Source: CAYWWY01 sp964462525 (GTDB lineage Bacteria; Thermotogota; Thermotogae; MWEM01). From it: a DNA stretch of 64,000 nucleotides. Each line of letters begins with the position of its first letter. The stretch's first letter is position 1. This document shows positions 8,345 to 16,830 of this stretch, piece by piece. The position numbers and the translations under genes are program-made. Below the pieces are notes generated by a model that did not search any database, was not told the origin of the DNA, and saw only the letters and a list, made by a program, of their open reading frames with translations. The stretch spans positions 1-64,000 of the forward strand of contig CAYWWY010000006.1 of assembly GCA_964462525.1 (NCBI GenBank), written 5' to 3'.

Positions 8345-9282
8345 CCAATACAAAGAAATCTGCAGTAAACCTATTCCAGATTCTGAGAGAACAGGAGATC
8401 GAAAACCTATTTCATTTGAGCACAAACATGTGTCCGGCGCATAGAATGGAACACTTTCAAGTGATTCGGAAGCTTCTGGATAAAAGCAAAAATGTTGTTT
8501 GCGTAAGTACCCAACTCATTGAGGCAGGGGTTGATGTTGATTTTGGTACAGTCATCCGGTATATGGCTGGAATGGATTCTATTGTTCAGGCCGCGGGGCG
8601 GTGTAACCGGAACGGAAAGCATCACAATCCAAGCAATGTCTATGTGATTAACCCGAAAGACGAGAACCTAGGCGCTCTGATTGACATCTCAGAAGGAAAG
8701 AGTCAAGCAGAACGAGTATTCGGGGAGTTTTCGAGGAACCCAGATCTCTTTGAGAGGGATTTGCTCAGTCTTAGTGCCATGGAACTTTATTACCGGTACT
8801 TTTTTCATGCAAGAAGCAGGGAAATGTCCTACCCTTTGAAAAAAGGGTCGTTTCCCCGTGAAGATACCTTAGTGAGTCTATTATCAAAAAACAAGCTATC
8901 GATCGCTGCCAGTCGAAGGGCAGATGATCCCAAAGAGGAGAGCCTTTGTTTGAATCAATCCTTCAAAACGGCATCAAAGGTATTTCAAACGATTGTTTCA
9001 CCAACTCGAGGGATCATTGTGCCATATTCCGTTCGAGGAAAAGATATAATCACCAATCTATGCGGTGCAACACCGATCGAATATCAAAGGGGTACGATAA
9101 AAAGAGCGCAGCAATTCTCGATCAATGTTTTTTCCAACAAACTCTTGCAAATGTTCGAATCCAATATGGTCAAAGAAGTGCAAAAGCATTCAGGGATTTT
9201 GTACCTTGATGAACGGTATTATAGCGAAGAGGTAGGGTTCCAAGGGGAACCTTCAGCAGGTATGGACATACTGATTGGATAA
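8324..9282 (+). CDS. cas3: Cas3, C-terminal helicase part (second frame)
   Basis: About 318 codons carrying the rest of the Cas3 helicase: SVLIITNTKKSA, then STQLIEAGVDVDFG and the arginine-finger motif QAAGRCNRNGK (motif VI). A GTG at 8332 opens this frame but has no ribosome site, so the segment is probably translated only as part of a frameshifted product, or not at all. Both halves look otherwise intact, with no other stop. That argues for a recent event, a sequencing slip, or regulated slippage rather than old decay. The full enzyme would be about 830 residues. Confidence 0.85.
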
Positions 9283-9293
9283 GGAGGTGGATT

Positions 9294-10019
9294 TTGAGAA
9301 ATACGGTATCCTTTAAGGTATATGGAAGGTACGCATTGTTTACTGATCCGATTACGAAGATCGGTGGAGAGAAAAGCACTTATCAGATTCCAACCTATCA
9401 AGCACTAAAAGGGATCACTGAATCGGTTTATTGGAAACCAACCCTCATCTGGGTAATCGACCGTGTTCGTGTGATGAAACCAATTTGTACCGAGTCAAAA
9501 AATGTAAAGCCAATTGGTTATGGAGGAGGAAACTTTCTATCCATTTACACATATCTCACAAATGTTGAGTATCAAGTACAAGCTCATTTTGAATGGAATC
9601 TTTTTCGAGAGGATATGGGAAAGGATCGGAATGAGCACAAGCACTATTTTACAGCGAAAAGGATGATCGATAAAGGGGGCCGTAGAGATATTTTCCTGGG
9701 CACAAGAGAGTGTCAAGGATACATTGAGCCATGCGAATTTGGTGAAGGAACGGGTTTCTACGATCAATATGGATCCATTGATTTCGGTTGGATGGTTCAT
9801 GGGTTTGACTATCCCGATGAAATCGGTGAAGATACTTTGTATGCGCGGCTATGGAAGCCGAAAATGATAAATGGAATTGTTAACTTTCTTCCCCCAGAAG
9901 ACTGCCCAGTTAGGAAACGAATAAAATCACAAAAACCGAGCATCATCTGTTCATCGGGTTTGGAAGAAGAAGGCTTACTGGACGGGTATTTGGAGGAAAA
10001 GGAAGGAGGAGGAGCATGA
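9294..10019 (+). CDS. cas5c: type I-C CRISPR protein Cas5c (crRNA endonuclease)
   Basis: A 241-residue RAMP protein at the position and length of Cas5c/Cas5d. In type I-C, which lacks Cas6, this protein cuts the pre-crRNA and holds the 5' handle. The N-terminal beta-rich segment FKVYGRYALFTDPIT and the EHKHYFTAKRM segment fit the family. The start is TTG at 9294, decided by AAGGAGGTGG 5-7 bases upstream. It overlaps cas8c by 4 bases (ATGA). Confidence 0.92.
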   Translation: MRNTVSFKVYGRYALFTDPITKIGGEKSTYQIPTYQALKGITESVYWKPTLIWVIDRVRVMKPICTESKNVKPIGYGGGNFLSIYTYLTNVEYQVQAHFEWNLFREDMGKDRNEHKHYFTAKRMIDKGGRRDIFLGTRECQGYIEPCEFGEGTGFYDQYGSIDFGWMVHGFDYPDEIGEDTLYARLWKPKMINGIVNFLPPEDCPVRKRIKSQKPSIICSSGLEEEGLLDGYLEEKEGGGA

Positions 10020-11971
10020 ATTGGATTTCAAAACTGCTTGAAACTTATGAAAATGCGCAGGGCGCAATTGGCGTTGAGTCAGACGATCAACAGGTCCCCT
10101 TGTTACCCATTTGTCATACTACCCAAATGGCCCATATCGAAATTGTTTTGTCTATTGAAGGTGAATTCTTACGAGCGCGCATTATTCCCAAAAAGGAAGC
10201 CAGGACCATCATTCCTAGTACTGAGACTGCGGCTTCTCGATCCGGAAAAAAACCTGCTCACTTTCCCCTATGCGATAAGCTTCAATACATTGCTGGAGAT
10301 TTCTCGAAATATGGGGGGGTTGTCACCAGCGGATTTCAGGATTACCCTCTCGAACCATTTGACAACTATCTTCGAGACCTAGAACAATGGTGCAGTTCTC
10401 CCATCAGGAATGAAAAAGTGAAGGCCGTGCATACTTATGTAAAAAAAAGAAGACTAATCCAAGATTTGGTCGAACAAGGGGTTCTATTCGTCGATGAAAA
10501 CGGGCGTCTTCACGAAAAGTGGGATAAGGGTTCCATTCAGGAGGCTCCAAGTATAAAGCAAAATGACGCTTTCGTTCGTTGGGTTGTTGAAAAACCCGGA
10601 GATTCTCAGTCTACTCTGTGGAATGACAATGAAGTATTCAACTCGTGGTCAGCCTATTATCTTTCTCAGAAAGGAGACGCGCAGGTATGCTATTCAACTG
10701 GAAAAACCGTTCCTATCGCCAGCCAACATCCCAATAAAATCAGGAACGATGGAGATAGAGCGAAACTAATATCGTCAAATGACACAACAGGGTTTACCTT
10801 TCGCGGAAGGTTCACGAGTGCTGGACAAGCAGTCTCGATCGGTTATGAGACAACACAAAAAGCCCATAGCGCATTGCGGTGGCTTGTTTCGAGACAGGGG
10901 TACATCAATGATACCTTAGTGATTGTTGCCTGGTCAACAACTCATCATGAAATAGCCAACCCAATGAGTGACACATTGACTTTTTTGGGGATAGACCTGA
11001 AAAAAGATGAACAATCGGGACTACTAGTCGATACTGCGCAAGAATTAGCGATTAAACTCAACAAAAAAATCGCTGGGTTTCGCAGTCGGTTGACAAACAC
11101 AAAGGATGTTATCGTTATGGGATTGGATTCTGCAGCTTTGGGAATTGGCCGACTTTCTATCATTTTTTACCGGGAACTAACGCAAGCTCTTTTTTATGAA
11201 CGGATAGAAAGATGGCACCTTACTTGTTGCTGGAAGCATCGATATTATTCAGCTGAAGTGATGGACCAGGCGACAGGAAGAAAGAAGAGAAAGACAATTC
11301 CATTTGCAGGGGCTCCAAGTCCAAAAGATATCGCTAAAGCTGCTTACGGGAGTAAAGTGGATGGAACTCTTATGAAAGGGACGCTAAAAAGGCTCCTTCC
11401 TTGCATTATCGATGGTCAGAAAGTACCCAGTGATCTTGTAGAATCCGCGGTACATAGAGCATCAAAAAGAACGAGCATGGAAAAATGGGAATGGGAAAAG
11501 ACACTAAGTATTGCTTGCGCGCTGTATAAAAAAATGCGTGAAAAGGAGGAGGTTTATGAGATGGCGTTAGAAAGAAATCGGAGCACGAGGGATTATCTAT
11601 ATGGAAGACTTCTTGCCCTTGCAGAAAACCTGGAACAATGGGCTTTGAGGGATGCTGAAGCAAATCGGCCAACGACTGCTGCTCGGTTGATGCACCGATT
11701 TGCGGATCACCCGTTTTCTACCTGGAGAACGATTGAATTGGCTTTAGGTCCTTACAAAGCGCGATTGGGAAAAAAGTCAATCAAAGCGCAAGGATTAATC
11801 TCAGAAGTGGTGTCCATGTTTGACCACGATGATTTCATTAACGATAGAAAACTGACTGGAGAATTCCTCCTAGGATATCACTGCCAAAGAGATTCTTTGT
11901 GGAAAAAAGATACAGAGAAAGATAGCGATACACAATCTTCAATTCAAAAAAACGAAAAACCTACAGAATAA
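10016..11971 (+). CDS. cas8c: type I-C Cascade large subunit Cas8c (Csd1)
   Basis: A 651-residue Csd1/Cas8c protein, the subunit that reads the PAM and opens target DNA. Length and features (YFVDENGRL-like VLFVDENGRL, CYSTGKTVPIASQHPNKIRN, AHSALRWLVSRQG) are typical. It follows GGAGGAGG and overlaps cas5c by 4 bases. Inside the gene a strong ribosome site and in-frame ATG at 11561 mark a separate small-subunit product (Cas11c), as known for type I-C systems. Confidence 0.93.
   Translation: MNWISKLLETYENAQGAIGVESDDQQVPLLPICHTTQMAHIEIVLSIEGEFLRARIIPKKEARTIIPSTETAASRSGKKPAHFPLCDKLQYIAGDFSKYGGVVTSGFQDYPLEPFDNYLRDLEQWCSSPIRNEKVKAVHTYVKKRRLIQDLVEQGVLFVDENGRLHEKWDKGSIQEAPSIKQNDAFVRWVVEKPGDSQSTLWNDNEVFNSWSAYYLSQKGDAQVCYSTGKTVPIASQHPNKIRNDGDRAKLISSNDTTGFTFRGRFTSAGQAVSIGYETTQKAHSALRWLVSRQGYINDTLVIVAWSTTHHEIANPMSDTLTFLGIDLKKDEQSGLLVDTAQELAIKLNKKIAGFRSRLTNTKDVIVMGLDSAALGIGRLSIIFYRELTQALFYERIERWHLTCCWKHRYYSAEVMDQATGRKKRKTIPFAGAPSPKDIAKAAYGSKVDGTLMKGTLKRLLPCIIDGQKVPSDLVESAVHRASKRTSMEKWEWEKTLSIACALYKKMREKEEVYEMALERNRSTRDYLYGRLLALAENLEQWALRDAEANRPTTAARLMHRFADHPFSTWRTIELALGPYKARLGKKSIKAQGLISEVVSMFDHDDFINDRKLTGEFLLGYHCQRDSLWKKDTEKDSDTQSSIQKNEKPTE
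11561..11971 (+). CDS. cas11c: internally translated small subunit Cas11c
   Basis: Within cas8c, AAAAGGAGGAGG (11541-11552) lies 8 bases before an in-frame ATG at 11561 (MALERNRSTRDY). The resulting 136-residue helical protein ends with Cas8c. Type I-C loci in other bacteria are known to make Cas11 from an internal start in cas8c, and it is needed for the full Cascade belly. The very strong Shine-Dalgarno inside a coding region is the direct evidence here; expression is inferred. Confidence 0.7.
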   Translation: MALERNRSTRDYLYGRLLALAENLEQWALRDAEANRPTTAARLMHRFADHPFSTWRTIELALGPYKARLGKKSIKAQGLISEVVSMFDHDDFINDRKLTGEFLLGYHCQRDSLWKKDTEKDSDTQSSIQKNEKPTE

Positions 11972-11987
11972 AACGAGGAGGTAGAAC

Positions 11988-12890
11988 ATGGAGACTTTAA
12001 GCCAGAAAATCGATTTTGCTGCTATTTTGCTTGTGAAAAACGCGAATCCAAATGGAGATCCTCTCAACGGAAATCGACCACGAACAACCTATGACGGCTT
12101 TGGAGAAATTTCTGATGTGTGCTTAAAAAGAAAAATCCAGAACAGGCTTCAGGCATTCGGCATCCCGGTTTTTGTCCAATCAGATGATAATCGAGTAGAT
12201 GAGTATTCTAGTTTAAGGGCAAGGGCAGAAGGGGAGCTTAGTCATGTTCCCAAAGGCGATGAAAAAGCATTTCGTAAGGAATCTTGCGGAAAATGGATCG
12301 ATGTTCGCGCTTTTGGTCAACTGTTTGCGTTTACAGGGGATAAAAAAAAGGGAAAAGGAAAAGCGAAAGATAGCGAAGACGAGACAGAGCAAAGCGAGAG
12401 TGTATCAATTGGTATCAGAGGACCCGTTTCGATTCATAGCGCATACAGTGTTGGCCCAGTAAACACGACAAGCATACAGATTACAAAAAGTGTGAGCGGT
12501 CAAGGCGATGGAAAAAAAAGAGATTCGGATACAATGGGAATGAAGCATCGTATTGATCACGGAGTTTATGCTACTTATGGTAGTATGAATCCACAACTTG
12601 CCACCGCCACAGGGTTTAGCGATGATGATGCCGCATCGATCAAAAGAGCTCTTGTCACGCTTTTCGAAAACGATGCATCTTCAGCAAGGCCTGAAGGAAG
12701 CATGGAAGTGGTAAAAGTTTATTGGTGGAAACACAAGAATAAGAATGGGCAATTCTCATCAGCAAAAGTCCATCGTTCTCTTGAAATTTCGGTAAAAGGT
12801 GGAATAACAGAACCTCATAGCATTGATGATTATGAAATACAGCTTACACCCTTGGAAGGTTTGGATGTTGAAATTATCGAAGGGCGCTGA
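11988..12890 (+). CDS. cas7c: type I-C Cascade backbone protein Cas7c (Csd2)
   Basis: A 300-residue Csd2/Cas7 RAMP protein, which forms the filament along the crRNA. The family signature is clear: LVKNANPNGDPLNGNRPRTTYDGFGEISDVCLKRKIQNRL at the N-terminus, and SVGPVNTTSIQITKSVSG with HGVYATYGSMNPQLA in the middle. A charged insert around residues 120-145 (KKKGKGKAKDSEDETEQ) is a species-specific loop. It has its own GAGGAGG and lies 16 bases after cas8c. Confidence 0.95.
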   Translation: METLSQKIDFAAILLVKNANPNGDPLNGNRPRTTYDGFGEISDVCLKRKIQNRLQAFGIPVFVQSDDNRVDEYSSLRARAEGELSHVPKGDEKAFRKESCGKWIDVRAFGQLFAFTGDKKKGKGKAKDSEDETEQSESVSIGIRGPVSIHSAYSVGPVNTTSIQITKSVSGQGDGKKRDSDTMGMKHRIDHGVYATYGSMNPQLATATGFSDDDAASIKRALVTLFENDASSARPEGSMEVVKVYWWKHKNKNGQFSSAKVHRSLEISVKGGITEPHSIDDYEIQLTPLEGLDVEIIEGR

Positions 12891-12892
12891 AA

Positions 12893-13591
12893 ATGTCCGA
12901 ATCGGTAGCCAGTAGTGAGGATTTTTTACAGCTATCAGGCATTCAGCATATAGCTTTTTGCAAAAGACAATGGGCGCTAATCAATCTCGAGCAAGTATGG
13001 GCAGATAATGTTAGAACTGTTGAGGGATCAAAGTTGCATGAAAACGTTGATGATCCATCCTTTCACGAAACCAGAAAGGATATCCGGACCGTCAGGGCGA
13101 TGCCGATTATAAGTTATCAGCTTAAACTAAGTGGAACTGCGGATCTTGTTGAGTTTCAAAAAAAGCCAACGCAAATTGGAAATGAAACTTGTCAGTTAAG
13201 AGGCTTTGATGGTTGGTGGAAACCGATCCCTGTTGAGTACAAAAGGGGAAAACCGAAGCCTGATAACCGAGACGCTGTCCAACTCTGCGCCCAAGCAATT
13301 GCATTAGAAGAAATGCTTCATGTTTCGATTCAAAAAGGGTTTCTTTTTTATGGTATTTCAAGACGTCGACATCAAGTTAGTTTTGATCATTCACTCAGAA
13401 ATAATGTTTTAGAACTAGCTCAACTAATGCATTATCTAGCAAAGAATGGCGCTACACCTAAAGCGGAGAAAAAAAAGCATTGCACTTTATGTTCCTTAAT
13501 TGAGTATTGCCATCCCGATCTGACTCTAAGGCATCGTTCAGTGCGAGAATATCTCGAAAGAATAGAGGATGTTGAAGGAGATTCAGGATGA
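12893..13591 (+). CDS. cas4: CRISPR spacer-acquisition nuclease Cas4
   Basis: A 232-residue Cas4, the iron-sulfur RecB-like nuclease that trims prespacers and selects the PAM with Cas1-Cas2. Cys23 (AFCKRQW) and the C-terminal CTLCSLIEYC supply the four Fe-S cysteines. RecB-like residues are visible in SGTADLVEF and PVEYKRGK. It starts 2 bases after cas7 and overlaps cas1 by 4 bases. Confidence 0.93.
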   Translation: MSESVASSEDFLQLSGIQHIAFCKRQWALINLEQVWADNVRTVEGSKLHENVDDPSFHETRKDIRTVRAMPIISYQLKLSGTADLVEFQKKPTQIGNETCQLRGFDGWWKPIPVEYKRGKPKPDNRDAVQLCAQAIALEEMLHVSIQKGFLFYGISRRRHQVSFDHSLRNNVLELAQLMHYLAKNGATPKAEKKKHCTLCSLIEYCHPDLTLRHRSVREYLERIEDVEGDSG

Positions 13592-14619
13592 GAAAGCTTT
13601 TAAACACACTATATGTTACGACTCCTGAAGCGTATCTTGCTAGAGACGGTGAAAACGTCGTTGTAAAAGTGAATTCCAAGATAAAGTTTAGGGTTCCGGT
13701 ACATAATCTGGAAGGAATAATCGGGTTCGGGTTTAGCGGAGCAAGTCCCGCGTTAATTCAGTTGTGTTGTGAACGGGGTATCGGAATCACTTTTCTGTCT
13801 CCTTACGGAAAGTTTTTGGGGCGAGTGATCGGAAAACTGAACGGTAATGTTTTGCTACGTCGAACACAGTATCGATGGGCAGATCAACAAGATACAGCAT
13901 TAAGATTATCAAAGAGGTTCTTACTCGCAAAACTGATGAACTCAAAAAAAGTTCTTCACAGAGCGCTCAGGGATCATCCAGATGCTGTTGATCGGGATTT
14001 GCTGGAAAAAACTATATCATACTTCGCAAAAGTTTCAAAAAAGATAGAGCTACTGGATAACTTGGACTCTATTCGCGGGATTGAAGGGGAAGCCGCAAGT
14101 AATTACTTTCAATGTATGAATGAATTAATTCTGCATCAGAAAGAGGATTTTCGACTTATCAACCGAAACCGCCGTCCTCCTTTAGATCGGATTAATGCCC
14201 TCCTTTCTTTTCTTTACTCAATCCTTGCCCATGATGTAACTTCAGCTCTTGAAAGCACTGGATTGGACCCCCAGGTAGGCTATTTGCATAAAGACCGACC
14301 CGGCAGAGCAAGCCTTTCTCTAGACTTGATGGAAGAATTCAGAGCCTATTTGGTTGATCGGCTTACCCTAAATCTCATCAATCGAAAACAAGTATCTCCG
14401 AAAGGGTTTCAAGTGATGGAAAACGGAGCGGTAATTATGGATGAGAATACTAGAAAAGAAGTACTAACAGCCTGGCAAAAAAGGAAACAGGAAGAAATTA
14501 CCCATCCATTTCTTGAAGAAAAGATTCCTCTTGGTCTTATCCCATATGTTCAGTCAGTGCTTTTGTCTCGCCACATGAGAGGAGATTTGGACGATTATCC
14601 CCCTTTTTTCTGGAGGTAG
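13588..14619 (+). CDS. cas1: CRISPR integrase Cas1 (type I-C)
   Basis: A 343-residue Cas1, the integrase that inserts new spacers next to the leader. Glu166 in RGIEGEAAS is the conserved catalytic acid. The later segment GYLHKDRPGRASLSLDLMEEFR supplies the His and Asp ligands. The length fits the I-C subtype. The start ATGA overlaps the cas4 stop; AAGGAG upstream is within cas4. Confidence 0.95.
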   Translation: MRKLLNTLYVTTPEAYLARDGENVVVKVNSKIKFRVPVHNLEGIIGFGFSGASPALIQLCCERGIGITFLSPYGKFLGRVIGKLNGNVLLRRTQYRWADQQDTALRLSKRFLLAKLMNSKKVLHRALRDHPDAVDRDLLEKTISYFAKVSKKIELLDNLDSIRGIEGEAASNYFQCMNELILHQKEDFRLINRNRRPPLDRINALLSFLYSILAHDVTSALESTGLDPQVGYLHKDRPGRASLSLDLMEEFRAYLVDRLTLNLINRKQVSPKGFQVMENGAVIMDENTRKEVLTAWQKRKQEEITHPFLEEKIPLGLIPYVQSVLLSRHMRGDLDDYPPFFWR

Positions 14620-14627
14620 CATGACTT

Positions 14628-14921
14628 ATGATGGTATTGGTAACGTATGATGTGAATGTTACAACGCCTGAGGGAAAAAAACGGTTAAGACGTGTTGCAA
14701 AACAATGTGTGAACTATGGTCAAAGAGTCCAAAACTCTGTTTTTGAATGTTTGGTTGATCCAACCCAATTTGCAGTTCTAAAAACAAAACTCGAAAAAAT
14801 CGCAGATCCAGAATTGGACAGTTTAAGATATTACTATCTCGGATCAAATTGGAAAAAAAGGGTCGAGCATTTTGGCGCAAAATCAACCTATGATCCTGAA
14901 GGGTTTCTTCTTGTTGAGTAA
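14628..14921 (+). CDS. cas2: CRISPR protein Cas2 (type I-C)
   Basis: A 97-residue Cas2, the structural partner of Cas1. The ferredoxin-like start VLVTYDVNVTTPEGKKRLRRVAK has the conserved Asp at residue 9. ATG 14628 and ATG 14631 are both possible; GGAGG lies near the cas1 stop. It is the last cas gene, followed by the array leader. Confidence 0.94.
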   Translation: MMVLVTYDVNVTTPEGKKRLRRVAKQCVNYGQRVQNSVFECLVDPTQFAVLKTKLEKIADPELDSLRYYYLGSNWKKRVEHFGAKSTYDPEGFLLVE

Positions 14922-15088
14922 TGCGAACCTTAAGCAAACATCGTTTTCATGGGGTATTTGAAGCTATCTGTTTTTGAGCCTTACAAGAATACGCTTTTGG
15001 TTTTTGAAGCTTGCTCCTAAGCCATTAATTTAGGTTCGCATATTTACCCTTTCAGAAGGGCTTTATCATTGGGTTTAAACAGTATACT
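14922..15088 (+). promoter_or_regulatory. CRISPR leader
   Basis: The 167 bases between cas2 and the first repeat form the leader, consistent with repeats ending ATTGAAAC on this strand and the degenerate repeat at the far end. A perfect 10-base inverted repeat (ATGCGAACCT at 14921-14930, AGGTTCGCAT at 15032-15041) frames most of it. CCCTTTCAGAAGGG forms a small hairpin near 15047-15060. TATACT at 15084-15089 abuts the first repeat and could be a -10. Confidence 0.65.
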
Positions 15089-15452
15089 GTCGCGCCCCGC
15101 GTGGGCGCGTGGATTGAAACCCTGAGACATACGAGATGATGGAGCGGTATGAGAAGTCGCGCCCCGCGTGGGCGCGTGGATTGAAACNNNNNNNNNNNNN
15201 NNNNNNNNNNNNNNNNNNNNNNNNNNNNNNNNNNNNNNNNNNNNNNNNNNNNNNNNNNNNNNNNNNNNNNNNNNNNNNNNNNNNNNNGTCGCGCCCCGCG
15301 TGGGCGCGTGGATTGAAACTGGATTATGCCGGTATCGAACCGGCCATGAAAGTCGTCGCGCCCCGCGTGGGCGCGTGGATTGAAACTATCCGCGATGGTC
15401 TTGACCTCCGCTGTGCTATCGTCGCGCCCCGCGTGGGCGCGTGAATTGAAAG
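15089..15452 (+). CRISPR. type I-C CRISPR array (interrupted by assembly gap)
   Basis: Five 32-base repeats are visible: 15089-15120, 15156-15187, 15288-15319, 15355-15386 and 15421-15452. They begin GTCGCGCCCCGCG and end GTGGATTGAAAC, with a GC-rich internal palindrome as usual for I-C. Visible spacers are 35, 35 and 34 bases. The last repeat differs at two places (GTGAATTGAAAG), marking the leader-distal end. A run of 100 N replaces an unknown number of repeat-spacer units. Confidence 0.97.
15188..15287. other. assembly gap (100 N)
   Basis: Exactly 100 N follow the second repeat and precede the third, the usual scaffolding placeholder. The real length is unknown; the array may be much longer. 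Confidence 0.97.
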
Positions 15453-15748
15453 CTCTGTGGCATAGTACGATTAAAGCTCTCTTTACGGAATCAGTCCTTT
15501 GGCGCTTAATTGATCATCTTCTTCTTTTCCTGGCAACTCATATAGTTCTCCCACTCTTATACCCCAAATAACTTTCAATATCCATTTTGGGATGATCAAC
15601 ATGTAGCATAAACGGGTTGCTGCGAGGGCAAAAGTAGGGCTGAGAAAGACTAGGTACAAAAAATGAGTCTTTCCTACGAAAGAAGCTGAGATCTTACGGT
15701 TTTTTCTTCTCACGGAGTGTCTTCCGGTTAGAATCCGTTTCTTTAGAT
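15453..15748. other. intergenic stretch after the array
   Basis: No further repeat is seen. An 8-base inverted repeat (GAAAGACT 15644-15651, AGTCTTTC 15666-15673) could form a hairpin. A minus-strand frame here has no ribosome site or known domain and is not called. Confidence 0.4.
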
Positions 15749-15777
15749 TTGATGTGAGAAGGAAAAGGGAATAGAAT
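15749..15777 (+). promoter_or_regulatory. promoter of the LacI-controlled sugar operon
   Basis: TTGATG (15749-15754) and TAGAAT (15772-15777) have a 17-base spacer and stand 45 bases before the lacI-type gene. Operator-like sites follow directly. Confidence 0.6.
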
Positions 15778-15781
15778 AAGG

Positions 15782-15803
15782 TAAACGATTAACTAAACGT
15801 TTA
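15782..15803 (+). promoter_or_regulatory. LacI-family operators, tandem
   Basis: TAAACGATTA (15782-15791) and the perfect palindrome TAAACGTTTA (15794-15803) have the central CG step typical of LacI-family operators. They sit just downstream of the -10, where bound repressor would block transcription. Similar sites recur at 17279-17307. Confidence 0.65.
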
Positions 15804-15821
15804 ACATGTAAGGAGCAGAAC

Positions 15822-16817
15822 ATGGGATTGAGCATGAAGGATATTGCAAAATCAGCAGGCGTTTCAGTAGCGACGGTCTCTAACACGCTTTCAGGGCGAA
15901 AATATGTTAGTCCTCAGTTGAGAGAACGGGTAGAAGAAGCGATTAAGCAGCTTCAATATCGACCCAGCAAGATTGCGCGTAGCCTAAAGACAAAAAAGAC
16001 CTTTCAAATAGGGCTAATGGTTCCCGATATTACAAATCCGTATTTTGCAGAAATCGCACGAGGAGTAGAAAGCATTGCGCTTCAAAACGGATATCAGCTC
16101 TTTTTATGCAATACCGACGGACACGCTTCAAGAGAAGAAAAGGCGATTCATTCGTTCTTGGATCAGCGCGCAGATGGCATCATCAATGTTGCTCCAAGAA
16201 TGTCTGATGAACCATTGTGTTCCTATGCGCGACAAGTACCTACGGTCATTCTTGATCGCGAAATACTGGAAATGCCTCATGGTGTTGATCTTGTATACAC
16301 CAATAATTATGACGGGCCGAATGAATTGGCGCGGTATTTAATCAAACTGGGCCATCACCAATTTGTATGTATCACAGGTCCGGATGATGTGCCCAGCAAT
16401 CGAAAAAGAGTGGAAGGGTTTGAGTACGGGCTTTTTACCGATGGGATTCCTCGATCGCGGTTATTATTGGTTCACGGAGATTTCAGTTTCGAAAGCGGAT
16501 TTCGTGGGATGGAAGAAGTATTCGAGCAGAATCCGCGACCAACAGCATTGTTTTGCTGCAATGATCTGATGGCTTGGGGGGCATTGGAGGCAGCAAAGCA
16601 AAAAGGGATGAAAATCCCTAAAGATATTGCTATAGCTGGATTTGACAACGTTTATTTCTCAGAGTTCATTGTTCCTACACTAACTACGATCCACCAACCC
16701 AAGTTTGAAGCAGGGCAAATAGCAATGAAAACTCTTTTAACCCGTTTCGAAGCAAAGCAAGGTCATCCCAAGAAAATCGAGCTTACAACACAATTGATTA
16801 TCCGTAAATCGACATAA
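15822..16817 (+). CDS. LacI family transcriptional repressor
   Basis: A 331-residue LacI/GalR protein. The DNA-binding domain is MKDIAKSAGVSVATVSNTLSG near the N-terminus, followed by the hinge and a periplasmic-binding-like effector domain (IGLMVPDITNPYFAEIARGVE). It heads a sugar operon and has operator-like palindromes on both sides of its transcript start region and again upstream of the third gene, so it probably represses itself and the operon until a pentose-like ligand binds. ATG 15822 follows AAGGAG. Confidence 0.93.
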   Translation: MGLSMKDIAKSAGVSVATVSNTLSGRKYVSPQLRERVEEAIKQLQYRPSKIARSLKTKKTFQIGLMVPDITNPYFAEIARGVESIALQNGYQLFLCNTDGHASREEKAIHSFLDQRADGIINVAPRMSDEPLCSYARQVPTVILDREILEMPHGVDLVYTNNYDGPNELARYLIKLGHHQFVCITGPDDVPSNRKRVEGFEYGLFTDGIPRSRLLLVHGDFSFESGFRGMEEVFEQNPRPTALFCCNDLMAWGALEAAKQKGMKIPKDIAIAGFDNVYFSEFIVPTLTTIHQPKFEAGQIAMKTLLTRFEAKQGHPKKIELTTQLIIRKST

Positions 16818-16830
16818 AGGAGTGATCACA

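Noticed and set aside
10038..10382. A 114-codon frame at the start of cas8c
   Set aside because: It is an alternative frame within cas8c without a ribosome site or family.
15136..15444. Frames running through the CRISPR array
   Set aside because: They consist of translated repeats and N; the repeat structure explains the openness.
15483..15713. A 76-codon minus-strand frame after the array
   Set aside because: No ribosome site, no family, poor protein-like composition in its second half.
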